A DNA stretch of 64,000 nt. Source: Paracoccus isoporae (GTDB taxonomy: Bacteria; Pseudomonadota; Alphaproteobacteria; Rhodobacterales; Rhodobacteraceae). Each line of letters starts with the position of its first letter. The first letter of the stretch is position 1. Shown one piece after another: positions 53,605 to 62,297 of the stretch. The translations under genes and the position numbers were made by a program. The stretch covers positions 1 to 64,000 of the forward strand of contig NZ_FNAH01000008.1 of NCBI RefSeq assembly GCF_900101865.1, given 5' to 3'. The notes below the pieces were generated by a model. The model saw only the letters and a program-made list of their open reading frames with translations, did no database searches and was not told the DNA's origin.

Positions 53605-54177
53605 ATGACGGCTGACGACGTGCTCACCTTCTGGCTGGACGAGATCGGCGAAAAGGGCTGGTACGATGCCTCCGACCGGATCGACGCCGCCTGCCGGGAC
53701 CGCTTTCGCCCGGCCTGGGACGAGGCGGAGAGATTATCTGCCGAATGGTCGGGCACCGCGAAGGGCGCGCTCGCGGCGCTGATCCTGACCGACCAGTTCC
53801 CGCGCAACATGTTCCGCAACGACGCACGCAGCTTCGCCACCGACAAGCTGGCCAGGCGCACCGCCGCGAAAGCCATCGAAGCGGGTTTCGACATGGAGAC
53901 CGACGAACCGGCACGGCAGTTCTTCTACATGCCTTTCATGCATTCCGAGGAGATGGGCGATCAGAACCACGCCGTCGCGCTGTTCGAGGAGCGGATGCCG
54001 GGCGACAATCTGCGCCACGCCAGGCTGCATCGCGACGTGATCCGCCGCTTCGGCCGCTTCCCCTGGCGGAATGAAGTGCTGGGACGGGAAACGACGCCTC
54101 AGGAACGCGCGTTCCTGGAACAGGGCGGATATGGCGCGATGGTGCAGGGCAGGCTGTCGCTTGCTGACCCCGAGTAA
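53605..54177 (+). CDS. DUF924 family protein
   Basis: A 190-residue helical protein of the DUF924 family (TPR-like fold). LTFWLDEIGEKGWYDASDRID, ALAALILTDQFPRNMFR, FFYMPFMHSEEMGDQ and FGRFPWRNEVLGRETTPQE are the conserved segments. Its function is unknown. GGAGGG lies upstream of the ATG at 53605. lpd follows after 40 bp and may be read from the same promoter. Confidence 0.92.
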   Translation: MTADDVLTFWLDEIGEKGWYDASDRIDAACRDRFRPAWDEAERLSAEWSGTAKGALAALILTDQFPRNMFRNDARSFATDKLARRTAAKAIEAGFDMETDEPARQFFYMPFMHSEEMGDQNHAVALFEERMPGDNLRHARLHRDVIRRFGRFPWRNEVLGRETTPQERAFLEQGGYGAMVQGRLSLADPE

Positions 54178-54217
54178 TTGGTTTAACGCTGAACTATCTT
54201 TTTCCGAGGAGTTTCGC

Positions 54218-55609
54218 ATGGCGCAGAATTTCGATGTGATCGTGATCGGGGCCGGCCCCGGCGGCTATGTCGCCGCCATTCGCGCAGCCCAGCTTGGCCT
54301 GAAGGTCGCATGTGTGGAACGCGAACATCTGGGCGGAATCTGCCTGAACTGGGGCTGCATCCCGACCAAGGCGCTGCTGCGCTCTGCCGAGGTCTATCAC
54401 CTGATGGAGCGGGCCAAGGATTTCGGCCTCTCCGCAGAGAAATTCGACTACGATCTGGACAAGGTCGTGGCACGGTCGCGCGGCGTGGCGAAGCAGCTTA
54501 CCAGCGGCGTCGGCCATTTGCTGAAAAAGAACAAGGTCACCGTGATCATGGGCACGGCGACGATCCCGGCGCCGGGGAAAGTCAGCGTCAAGACTGAGAA
54601 GGGCAGCGAGGAGTTGACCGCAAAGAACATCATTCTCGCCACCGGCGCCCGCGCCCGCGAATTGCCGGGGCTGGAGCCGGACGGCAAGCGCGTCTGGAAT
54701 TACAAGCACGCCCTCAAACCGCCCCACATGCCGAAGAAACTTCTGGTCATCGGGTCGGGTGCCATCGGCATCGAATTCGCCAGCTTCTTCAACACGCTCG
54801 GCGCCGAGACCACGGTGGTCGAGGTGATGGACCGAGTCCTGCCGGTCGAGGATGCGGAAATCAGCGTCCTCGCCAAGAAGCAGTTCGAGAAACAGGGCAT
54901 GAAGATCATGGAAAAGGCGACGGTGAAGTCGCTGGAACGCGGGGCCGACAAGGTCACCGCCTCGATCGAGACCGGCGGCAAAACCGAGAAGTTGGAGTTT
55001 GACACGGTGATTTCCGCCGTGGGCATCGTCGGCAATGTCGAGGATCTCGGGCTGGAAAAACTGGGCGTGAAAATCGACCGCACCCATGTCGTGACCGATG
55101 AATATTGCCGCACCGGCGTGGACGGGCTTTACGCCATCGGTGACGTGGCCGGCGCGCCCTGGCTCGCCCATAAGGCCAGCCATGAAGGCACGATGGTGGC
55201 CGAACTGATCGCCGGTCAGAATGCCCATCCGATCAAGCCGAACTCCATCCCCGGCTGCACCTATTGCAACCCGCAAGTGGCCTCGGTCGGGCTGACCGAG
55301 GCGAAGGCGAAGGAGGCCGGCTACAAGGTCAAGGTCGGCAAGTTCCCCTTCATCGGCAATGGCAAGGCCATCGCGCTCGGCGAGCCGGAGGGGATGATCA
55401 AGACCGTGTTCGATGCCAAGACCGGAGAGCTTCTGGGTGCTCATATGGTCGGCGCCGAGGTGACCGAGCTGATCCAGGGCTATGTCGTCGGCAAGACGCT
55501 GGAAACCACCGAGGCCGAGCTGATGGAATCCGTCTTCCCGCACCCGACCCTGTCCGAGATGATGCACGAATCGGTGCTGTCGGCTTACGGTCGCGCCATC
55601 CATTTCTGA
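54218..55609 (+). CDS. lpd: Dihydrolipoyl dehydrogenase (E3)
   Basis: A 463-residue flavoprotein. The FAD motif is VIVIGAGPGGYVAAIRAAQ, and the redox disulfide is in GGICLNWGCIPTKALL. The NAD motif is VIGSGAIGIEFASFF. The catalytic His-Glu is in HPHPTLSE-like FPHPTLSEMMHE, and the ATG-like FAD loop in GLYAIGDVAGAP. It reoxidises lipoyl groups of pyruvate, 2-oxoglutarate or branched-chain dehydrogenase complexes. No E1 or E2 gene is adjacent, so the complex it serves cannot be told. GAGGA lies upstream of the ATG at 54218. Confidence 0.96.
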   Translation: MAQNFDVIVIGAGPGGYVAAIRAAQLGLKVACVEREHLGGICLNWGCIPTKALLRSAEVYHLMERAKDFGLSAEKFDYDLDKVVARSRGVAKQLTSGVGHLLKKNKVTVIMGTATIPAPGKVSVKTEKGSEELTAKNIILATGARARELPGLEPDGKRVWNYKHALKPPHMPKKLLVIGSGAIGIEFASFFNTLGAETTVVEVMDRVLPVEDAEISVLAKKQFEKQGMKIMEKATVKSLERGADKVTASIETGGKTEKLEFDTVISAVGIVGNVEDLGLEKLGVKIDRTHVVTDEYCRTGVDGLYAIGDVAGAPWLAHKASHEGTMVAELIAGQNAHPIKPNSIPGCTYCNPQVASVGLTEAKAKEAGYKVKVGKFPFIGNGKAIALGEPEGMIKTVFDAKTGELLGAHMVGAEVTELIQGYVVGKTLETTEAELMESVFPHPTLSEMMHESVLSAYGRAIHF

Positions 55610-55634
55610 GGCGCTTCTTCTTCACGCCAATACC

Positions 55635-55680
55635 CCGGGGTGAGCCGCGAAAGCGGCGAGGGGCAGCGCCCCTCACCCGG
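55635..55680. repeat. Branched palindromic element between convergent genes
   Basis: An outer GGGTGAG/CTCACCC stem encloses CCGC-GAAA-GCGG and GGGGC-AGC-GCCCC hairpins. It lies between lpd (plus) and the GFA gene (minus). No T-run. It may stop or protect both transcripts. Confidence 0.6.
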
Positions 55681-55703
55681 AACCGCTCATCCGACGGGCC
55701 GGC

Positions 55704-56054
55704 TCAATAGCTAGCGCCGTCCATCAGCTTGGGCGACAGGCTGCGCGCATCCACCCCGTCAAGGCAGTTCACATTGATGGCATAGATTGTCTGCCCGTCC
55801 TTCTCGCCCACCGCATAGGGTTCGATTCCGCAGGTCGGGCAGAAGCGATGCGAAATCGCGTGCTGATTGAACAGATATTCGGTCGTCGGCCCGTCCTTGG
55901 TGAAACGGACCAGCTCCGCCGGGACAAAGCTCAGCACCCAGCCGAGCCGACGGCAGCGCGAGCAATTGCACGCATTCACCTGATCCAAATCGGCATCCAG
56001 CTCGAACGCGATGGCACCGCATTGGCAGCTTCCGCTGTAATGTTGAACCGCCAT
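55704..56054 (-). CDS. GFA family zinc-binding protein
   Basis: A 116-residue GFA-family protein, shorter than the one at 1244-1657. Zinc ligands lie in [22 protein letters not shown] and [14 protein letters not shown]. Its activity is unknown, since most members are not tested formaldehyde enzymes. It is divergent from uvrA; a LexA-type box lies 16 bp upstream of its start and could also repress it. Confidence 0.88.
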   Translation of the reverse strand: MAVQHYSGSCQCGAIAFELDADLDQVNACNCSRCRRLGWVLSFVPAELVRFTKDGPTTEYLFNQHAISHRFCPTCGIEPYAVGEKDGQTIYAINVNCLDGVDARSLSPKLMDGASY

Positions 56055-56069
56055 TCCACTCCTCCATGT

Positions 56070-56084
56070 GTTCTGTTAATGTTC
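56070..56084. promoter_or_regulatory. LexA (SOS) box upstream of uvrA
   Basis: GTTC-TGTTAAT-GTTC matches the alphaproteobacterial LexA site GTTC-N7-GTTC exactly. It lies 68 bp before the uvrA start and 15 bp before the divergent GFA gene. Confidence 0.85.
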
Positions 56085-56152
56085 TAGCAACTTGTGCTTT
56101 CCGACTCCATGATTATCTGATGGCGCGGTGGCCGAAGCGGCGGGACAGATCC

Positions 56153-59041
56153 ATGGAACAGAAGTTCATCGAAATTCGCGGCGCGCGCGAGCACAACCTT
56201 AAAGACGTGGATATGGATATTCCGCGCGACCAGCTCGTGGTGATCACCGGGCTGTCGGGGTCGGGGAAGTCCTCGCTGGCCTTCGATACGATATATGCAG
56301 AGGGGCAGCGGCGCTATGTCGAAAGCCTGTCGGCCTATGCGCGGCAGTTCCTCGACATGGCGGGCAAGCCGGATGTGGACCATATCAGCGGCCTCAGCCC
56401 GGCGATCAGTATCGAGCAGAAGACCACGTCGAAAAACCCCCGCTCGACCGTCGGCACCGTCACCGAAATCTACGACTATCTCCGCCTGCTCTTCGCCCGT
56501 GTCGGCACCCCCTACAGCCCGGCGACCGGCCTGCCCATCGAGGCGCAGCAGGTGCAGGATATGGTTGACCGCATCATGGCGATGGCGGAGGGGACGCGCG
56601 GCTATCTGCTGGCCCCCATCGTCCGCGACCGGAAGGGGGAATATAAGAAGGAGTTTCTGGAGCTTCGCAAACAGGGGTTTCAGCGCGTCAAGGTCGATGG
56701 CGATTTCTACGAAATCGACACCCCGCCGGAGCTCGACAAGAAATACCGCCATAATATCGACGTGGTGGTCGACCGGCTGGTTGTGCGCGAGGGGATGGAG
56801 ACCCGGCTGGCCGATTCGCTGCGCACCGCGCTCGATCTGGCCAGCGGCATTGCCATCCTGGAAACGGCCCCGGGTGGGTCCGGGGGCGAAGATAACGCGG
56901 GCGAACCGGAGCGTATCACCTTCAGCGAAAACTTCGCCTGCCCGGTCAGCGGCTTCACCCTGCCGGAGATCGAGCCGCGACTGTTTTCCTTCAACGCGCC
57001 GATGGGCGCTTGCCCCGAATGCGATGGTCTGGGGGTGGAGCTGTTCTTTGACGAACATCTCGTCGTGCCGGATCAGGCATTGTCTGTCGCGGGCGGAGCG
57101 ATCGCGCCCTGGGCCAAGTCGAAATCCGCCTATCTGACACAAACGATCAACGCGCTCGCCCGACATTACGGCTTTGACAAGAAAACCGCATGGCGCGACC
57201 TGCCGGAGAATATCCGCAAGCTGTTCCTCTATGGCTCCGGCAAGGAGGAAATCAAATTCCGCTTTGACGATGCCGGCCGCATCTATGAGGTGACGCGGCA
57301 ATTCGAGGGCGTCATCCCCAATATGCAGCGCCGCCTGCGCGAGAGCGATTCGAACTGGGTCCGCGAAGAGATGGAGCGGTATCAGAACAACCGCCATTGC
57401 GCGGCCTGTCAGGGCTACCGCCTGCGTCCCGAGGCGCTGTCGGTAAAAATCGCCAATCAACATGTCGGGCAGGTGGTGGAGAAATCCATTCGCGAGGCGC
57501 TCGACTGGATCACCGATGCGCCGAACCATCTGGGCAAGCAGAAGAATGAAATTGCCACCGCGATCCTCAAGGAGATCCGCGAGAGGCTGGGGTTTTTGGT
57601 CAATGTCGGTCTGGATTATCTGACGCTCAGCCGGGCGGCGGGGACGCTGTCGGGCGGGGAAAGCCAGCGGATCCGGCTGGCCAGCCAGATCGGATCGGGG
57701 CTGACCGGGGTGCTCTATGTGCTGGATGAGCCCTCTATCGGGCTGCATCAGCGCGACAATGACCGGCTGATCACCACACTGAAAGGGCTGCGTGATCAGG
57801 GCAACTCGGTGATCGTGGTCGAGCATGACGAGGACGCGATCCGCAATGCCGATTACGTGTTCGACATGGGTCCGGGCGCGGGTGTGCATGGCGGCGGGGT
57901 GGTGGCCAAGGGCACGCCCGATGAAATCGCCGCCGACACGGCCAGCCTGACCGGGCAGTATCTGGCGGGCATCCGTGAGATCGCGGTGCCGCAGGAACGA
58001 CGCAAGGGGACCGGCAAGTCGGTGACCGTCGTGGGCGCGACCGGCAACAATCTCAAGAACGTCACCGCCGAATTCCCGCTCGGCAAATTCGTTTGCGTCA
58101 CCGGCGTGTCAGGCGGCGGCAAGTCCACGCTGACGATTGAGACCCTGTTCAAAACCGCCTCGCAGCGGCTGAACGGCGCGCGTCAGGCGCCGGCACCCTG
58201 CGAGACGATCAAGGGTCTGGAAAACCTCGACAAGGTCATCGACATCGACCAACGCCCCATTGGCCGCACCCCGCGATCAAACCCGGCCACCTATACCGGC
58301 GCTTACGACCATATCCGCGACTGGTTCGCCAATCTGCCGGAATCGAAGGCCCGCGGCTACAAGCCCGGCCGGTTCAGTTTCAACGTCAAGGGCGGGCGCT
58401 GCGAGGCCTGTCAGGGCGACGGCGTCATCAAGATCGAGATGCATTTCCTGCCCGATGTCTATGTCGAATGCGAAACCTGCCACGGCAAGCGTTATAACCG
58501 CGAAACGCTCGAAGTGCTGTTCAAGGGCAAATCCATTGCCGATGTGCTGGCCATGACCATCGAAGAGGCGCAGGAGTTCTTCAAGGCGGTGCCCTCGATA
58601 AGGCGCAAGATGGATGCGCTGATGCAGGTGGGGCTGGGCTATGTGAAGGTCGGCCAGCAGGCCACGACGCTGTCAGGCGGCGAGGCGCAGCGGGTCAAGC
58701 TGGCCAAGGAACTCAGCCGCGCCTCTACGGGCAAGACGCTGTATATCCTCGATGAACCGACGACGGGTCTGCATTTCGAGGATGTGCGCAAGCTTCTGGA
58801 AGTGCTGCATCACCTGGTCGAGCAGGGCAATACGGTGGTGGTGATCGAACACAACCTCGACGTGATAAAGACCGCCGACTGGATCATCGATATCGGCCCT
58901 GAAGGCGGTGATGGCGGCGGCAGGATCACGGCCACCGGCACGCCGGAGGAGGTCGCCGGGGTGGCGGAAAGCCATACCGGGCGCTATCTTGAGCCGATGC
59001 TGCCCGCGCCGCCAAAGGCGAAGGCGGTGCGGCAAAAGTGA
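56153..59041 (+). CDS. uvrA: Excinuclease ABC subunit UvrA
   Basis: A 962-residue UvrA, the damage sensor of nucleotide excision repair. The first Walker A is GLSGSGKSS (residues 33-41), with [19 protein letters not shown] and [15 protein letters not shown] after it. The second ATPase has GVSGGGKST and [13 protein letters not shown]. The zinc module in the second half (CEACQGDG...CETCHGKR) is complete. The first is C263-x2-S266...C287-x2-C290, with Ser in place of one Cys, as I recall for other alphaproteobacteria. The ATG at 56153 fits the conserved [18 protein letters not shown]; an ATG at 56120 is possible. Confidence 0.97.
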   Translation: MEQKFIEIRGAREHNLKDVDMDIPRDQLVVITGLSGSGKSSLAFDTIYAEGQRRYVESLSAYARQFLDMAGKPDVDHISGLSPAISIEQKTTSKNPRSTVGTVTEIYDYLRLLFARVGTPYSPATGLPIEAQQVQDMVDRIMAMAEGTRGYLLAPIVRDRKGEYKKEFLELRKQGFQRVKVDGDFYEIDTPPELDKKYRHNIDVVVDRLVVREGMETRLADSLRTALDLASGIAILETAPGGSGGEDNAGEPERITFSENFACPVSGFTLPEIEPRLFSFNAPMGACPECDGLGVELFFDEHLVVPDQALSVAGGAIAPWAKSKSAYLTQTINALARHYGFDKKTAWRDLPENIRKLFLYGSGKEEIKFRFDDAGRIYEVTRQFEGVIPNMQRRLRESDSNWVREEMERYQNNRHCAACQGYRLRPEALSVKIANQHVGQVVEKSIREALDWITDAPNHLGKQKNEIATAILKEIRERLGFLVNVGLDYLTLSRAAGTLSGGESQRIRLASQIGSGLTGVLYVLDEPSIGLHQRDNDRLITTLKGLRDQGNSVIVVEHDEDAIRNADYVFDMGPGAGVHGGGVVAKGTPDEIAADTASLTGQYLAGIREIAVPQERRKGTGKSVTVVGATGNNLKNVTAEFPLGKFVCVTGVSGGGKSTLTIETLFKTASQRLNGARQAPAPCETIKGLENLDKVIDIDQRPIGRTPRSNPATYTGAYDHIRDWFANLPESKARGYKPGRFSFNVKGGRCEACQGDGVIKIEMHFLPDVYVECETCHGKRYNRETLEVLFKGKSIADVLAMTIEEAQEFFKAVPSIRRKMDALMQVGLGYVKVGQQATTLSGGEAQRVKLAKELSRASTGKTLYILDEPTTGLHFEDVRKLLEVLHHLVEQGNTVVVIEHNLDVIKTADWIIDIGPEGGDGGGRITATGTPEEVAGVAESHTGRYLEPMLPAPPKAKAVRQK

Positions 59042-59233
59042 CACGAACGCGGCCCGCGCGGTGCATTTCGTTCAAAACTATGGGAACTTTGCGCTGCTTC
59101 GCTTGCTTTCATCCCGATACCGTGGCGTTGTCCATCGCCGGAAGACAAGAACATTTCAGGATCGCCGCGCATGCGATTCTCGACGACATGCCGCTGCCGG
59201 TCTGCTCCCGGAGCGTTAAGGAAGGAAGTTAGA

Positions 59234-60019
59234 ATGCGGATCACCCCCGTCGCGATTGCCGTCGCCCTCGGTCTCGCCGCCTGTGCCCCGACCCAGCCGA
59301 CCCCCACCGCTGCGCCCGAAAAGGTTGTGCCGGCCTATTACGAGGCGCGGACCGATACCGGCCCGAATGGTGAGCCGCTGCCGATCAAGGCGGTGAAGTC
59401 GGCCTATCTGAACGAGCGCACCATGCGCACCACCGTGCCCTATAACGGGCCCGAATCTGCGGGAACCATCGTCGTCGATCCCTTTGCGCGACTGCTCTAC
59501 TACGTGCAGCCGGGTGGCATGGCCGAACGCTATGGGGTCGCTGTCGGCAAGGCGGGCAAGAACTTCTCCGGCAACGGCACCATCGCCCGCAAGCAGGAAT
59601 GGCCGAGCTGGACGCCCACCGCGAACATGGTCGCAACCCAGCCGGAGCTGTATGGTCCGCTGAAGGGCGGCATGTCCGGCGGGCTGGACAATCCGCTGGG
59701 GTCGCGCGCGCTCTATCTCTACCAGAACGGCCGCGACACCTATTACCGCATTCACGGCACGGTCGATCCGTCCTCTATCGGCAAGGCCACCTCGGCGGGC
59801 TGTATCCGCATGTTCAACCAGGACATCATGGATCTGTTCAACCGCGTGCCCAACGGCACCACCGTGCATGTGCGCAGCGCGGCGGAAAGCCGGCAATATG
59901 AAGGACCGGTCGTCGAATCTCCCGAAGGTTATGCGATTCCGGTGAACCAGACCCCGGCGGTGACGTCGGCCGCTGCCGCCCCGGGCGTCAGCCCCGTCGA
60001 AAGTGCCGTGGGCGGCTGA
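59234..60019 (+). CDS. L,D-transpeptidase (YkuD) lipoprotein
   Basis: A 261-residue protein. MRITPVAIAVALGLAAC is a lipoprotein signal with lipobox LAAC (Cys17). The YkuD domain carries His174 in YRIHGTVDPSSIG and catalytic Cys190 in KATSAGCIRMFNQD. Such enzymes form 3-3 crosslinks in peptidoglycan or attach proteins to it in the periplasm. The C-terminal 40 residues are Pro/Ala-rich. AAGGAAG lies upstream of the ATG at 59234. It has its own terminator. Confidence 0.94.
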   Translation: MRITPVAIAVALGLAACAPTQPTPTAAPEKVVPAYYEARTDTGPNGEPLPIKAVKSAYLNERTMRTTVPYNGPESAGTIVVDPFARLLYYVQPGGMAERYGVAVGKAGKNFSGNGTIARKQEWPSWTPTANMVATQPELYGPLKGGMSGGLDNPLGSRALYLYQNGRDTYYRIHGTVDPSSIGKATSAGCIRMFNQDIMDLFNRVPNGTTVHVRSAAESRQYEGPVVESPEGYAIPVNQTPAVTSAAAAPGVSPVESAVGG

Positions 60020-60043
60020 TCCAAAGCGCCGTGCAATTGACCG

Positions 60044-60071
60044 ACCCCGGCAGTCCCTGCCGGGGTTTTTT
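60044..60071 (+). terminator. Terminator of the L,D-transpeptidase gene
   Basis: Perfect 9-bp stem CCCCGGCAG/CTGCCGGGG, 3-base loop, then six T residues. Confidence 0.93.
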
Positions 60072-60104
60072 CGTTTGCCGCGGCGGGTTTGCGTGGAACT
60101 TTCT

Positions 60105-60128
60105 TTGATAAACTTTGTCTGTTATCAA
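60105..60128. promoter_or_regulatory. Inverted repeat in the promoter region of the basic protein gene
   Basis: TTGATAA-N10-TTATCAA, 7-bp perfect arms, in an AT-rich patch 26 bp before the start codon. It could be an operator for a dimeric repressor or activator. No known regulator consensus is claimed. Confidence 0.55.
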
Positions 60129-60153
60129 TATGTAACGATTGCAGAGGTTTGAG

Positions 60154-61161
60154 ATGCCCAATTTTTCCAAGGAAGAGAAACGGATCCTCTCCGGCGATGA
60201 GCTTGAACTGGCCACGCAGTCCCGAAAACCGCAGATCGATGCGCTGTCCGATGCGGATCTGTCCGGGCTGATCACACGCCTGCGGAATATCCGCGACCAG
60301 ATTCGCAGCCAGGCCAACAAGCAGGCACGGGCCAAGGCGGGTGACGGCCCTGCGGTGGCGGGCGAGGATGCCCAGGACATGCGCAAGCGGCAGACCTTCA
60401 TGGCCGCCGCGCTGCGCCGGGCCAATGCCGAACAGAACAAGCGGCGCAAGCGCGCCGCCGAAATCGCCGGGGCTGCGGCGGACCGGGCCGAGGCGGAGAA
60501 GGCGGGGAGGCCCGCGCCTGCTGCCGGGAAACCTGCAGCAGCACAGAAGGCGAAGCGCGTGTCGGCGGCGCGCAGCGGACGCACGACGCGGGGTGGCCGG
60601 GGCCAGAACGGCAGCGCGACCGGCGCGCGCCGTGGGCGCGCTGGGTCGGGCGCGGCACCCGCAGCTCGGGCGAAGGCGGCGGGCGGCAAGCAGGCGTCCA
60701 GCGTCTCGGTCGCCGACAGCAACGGTGCCGCCAAGAGCAATGCCTCTGGCGGATCGGCCGGCGCGCGGCGCGGGCAGGGTGGCGGTGCGGCCAACAAGAT
60801 GGCGGCGACGGTCAGGAACCGGGCTGGCCGTGCGGCCGGATCTGCCGCGGCGGATGACAACAAGATCGCGGCACCGGCGGTGGCGGCCAGCCTGGCTTCC
60901 GCCGGCGGTCCGCGTCAGCGCAAGGTCGATTCGAAAACCGCGCTCGTCCAGGAAATGACCGAAAAGGCCGCCGAACATTCCGCCAAGGCGGAAAAGGCCG
61001 AGGCCAAGGCGAAGAAAGCGGCCAAGCTGGCCGAGAAGCCGGGCGGCAAGAAGAAGCACCGCAAGGCCGCCGAAGAAGCCGAGGAGAAGGCGCAGAAGGC
61101 CCGGCGCAAGGCGCGGAAATTCACCCGCCGCGCCCGCAAGGCGGCGGCAGAGCTGGGCTGA
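60154..61161 (+). CDS. Basic Lys/Ala/Arg-rich protein, histone H1-like tail, unknown function
   Basis: A 335-residue protein of two parts. Residues 1-100 look folded and helical: MPNFSKEEKRILSGDELELA, DALSDADLSGLITRLRNIRD, and TFMAAALRRANAEQNKRRK. They resemble a small uncharacterised alphaproteobacterial protein that normally ends there. Residues 100-335 are low-complexity, dominated by Ala, Arg, Lys and Gly. Stretches such as RGGRGQNGSATGARRGRAG lie in the middle and KAEAKAKKAAKLAEK at the end, like eukaryotic H1 and bacterial H1-like DNA-binding tails. No signal or membrane segment. Nucleic acid binding is inferred from charge alone. ATG at 60154. Confidence 0.78.
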   Translation: MPNFSKEEKRILSGDELELATQSRKPQIDALSDADLSGLITRLRNIRDQIRSQANKQARAKAGDGPAVAGEDAQDMRKRQTFMAAALRRANAEQNKRRKRAAEIAGAAADRAEAEKAGRPAPAAGKPAAAQKAKRVSAARSGRTTRGGRGQNGSATGARRGRAGSGAAPAARAKAAGGKQASSVSVADSNGAAKSNASGGSAGARRGQGGGAANKMAATVRNRAGRAAGSAAADDNKIAAPAVAASLASAGGPRQRKVDSKTALVQEMTEKAAEHSAKAEKAEAKAKKAAKLAEKPGGKKKHRKAAEEAEEKAQKARRKARKFTRRARKAAAELG

Positions 61162-61273
61162 CGCGCACGCCGCGCCGTAACCCGGATCTCGCGGCGCGGC
61201 ATCGCCGCTTTCTGTTCCCTTGCCCGGTCCGATTTGGTAACCGGATGGCATGGGTTCAGGCGGGTTTCGGTAT

Positions 61274-62215
61274 ATGCAGCGCGTGGTGACGGCGGTTCTG
61301 GCGGCTTCGGTTGGCTTAGCCAGCATGACAGTGCCGGTCAGCGCGCGTCCCGCCGTGGATGCCGTCGAAGGCCGCGCGCCCGCGAAGGAAATCGAGGACC
61401 GTCGTTGCACCGCCGATGGTGTCTATTGCATCCGCGTGGAGACCTATGTGGCCGATGTCTGCCGCAATATCGAACGCGCGGCGTCGCGCGAAGGGCTGGA
61501 CAAGAACTTTCTCGCCCGGCTGTTGTGGAAGGAAAGCCGGTTCGAGCCGAGCGCGATCTCTCCGGTCGGGGCCGAAGGGATCGCGCAATTCATGCCCGGC
61601 ACGGCCGAGATCGTCGGCCTGCATGATCCGTTCAACCCGGCCGAAGCGATCCAGGTTTCGGCCAATTACCTGCGCCGTCTGCGTGACTTTTTCGGGTCCA
61701 TCGGCCTGGCAGCCGTGGCCTATAATGGCGGTGAGAACCGCGCCGCCCGCTTTCTGAGCGCGGGCGGGACGCTGCCTTACGAGACCCAGGATTATGTCGA
61801 GGCGATCACCGGCTTCAACGCCTGGCGCTGGCGCGAGGATCCGCCTGGCCCGGACAAGCTGGATCTTCGGCTGGATGGCGACACGCCGTTTCTGGAGGCC
61901 TGCACAAGGCTGGCCGGGAACCGCAAGCTCAAGGAGTTTTCGACCGCAGGGCAGGGCGAGCCGCCATCGCCCTGGGGGGTGATCCTCGCCTCGCATCCGA
62001 CGCGGAACGGGCTACAGGGGCAGGTCAACCGGCTGAACCGCGCGCTGGGGCCGATCCTGGGCGGCAAGCGAGTCAGCTATGTGCGCCGACCGCTGCGCAA
62101 GGGCACGCGGCAGGTCTATACCGCGCAGGTCGGGTGGAACTCTCGGGGTGAAGCCAACCGCTTCTGCCAGAAGGCCAAGGTCGTCGGTCTGCGCTGCATC
62201 GTGCTGCGCAACTGA
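61274..62215 (+). CDS. Lytic transglycosylase (SLT domain) with SPOR-like C-terminus
   Basis: A 313-residue secreted protein. A signal peptide, VVTAVLAASVGLASMTVPVSA, is followed by an SLT domain. Its catalytic Glu87 lies in LLWKESRFEP, with AISPVGAEGIAQFMPGTA and AAVAYNGGENR after it. The last 40 residues (VYTAQVGWNSRGEANRFCQK) resemble a SPOR peptidoglycan-binding unit. It cleaves glycan strands, releasing 1,6-anhydro ends. The ATG at 61274 was chosen to give a clean signal peptide; one at 61250 is possible. Confidence 0.9.
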   Translation: MQRVVTAVLAASVGLASMTVPVSARPAVDAVEGRAPAKEIEDRRCTADGVYCIRVETYVADVCRNIERAASREGLDKNFLARLLWKESRFEPSAISPVGAEGIAQFMPGTAEIVGLHDPFNPAEAIQVSANYLRRLRDFFGSIGLAAVAYNGGENRAARFLSAGGTLPYETQDYVEAITGFNAWRWREDPPGPDKLDLRLDGDTPFLEACTRLAGNRKLKEFSTAGQGEPPSPWGVILASHPTRNGLQGQVNRLNRALGPILGGKRVSYVRRPLRKGTRQVYTAQVGWNSRGEANRFCQKAKVVGLRCIVLRN

Positions 62216-62249
62216 GCGGCGGCCGGCCCGGCGACATAGGGGCGACACG

Positions 62250-62273
62250 AAAAAACCGGCCCCGAAGGGCCGG
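62250..62273 (-). terminator. Terminator of the solute-binding protein gene
   Basis: On the minus strand CCGGCCC-TTCG-GGGCCGG followed by six T: a 7-bp stem with a UUCG tetraloop. It lies just past the stop at 62298. Confidence 0.92.
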
Positions 62274-62297
62274 CCATCGCGAGCAGCCAGATCGCAG

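Noticed and set aside
60095..60123. GGAAC plus TGTT as an EcfG promoter for the basic protein gene
   Set aside because: The spacing is about 20 bases and the -10 is TGTT, outside the GGAAC-N16/17-CGTT rule.
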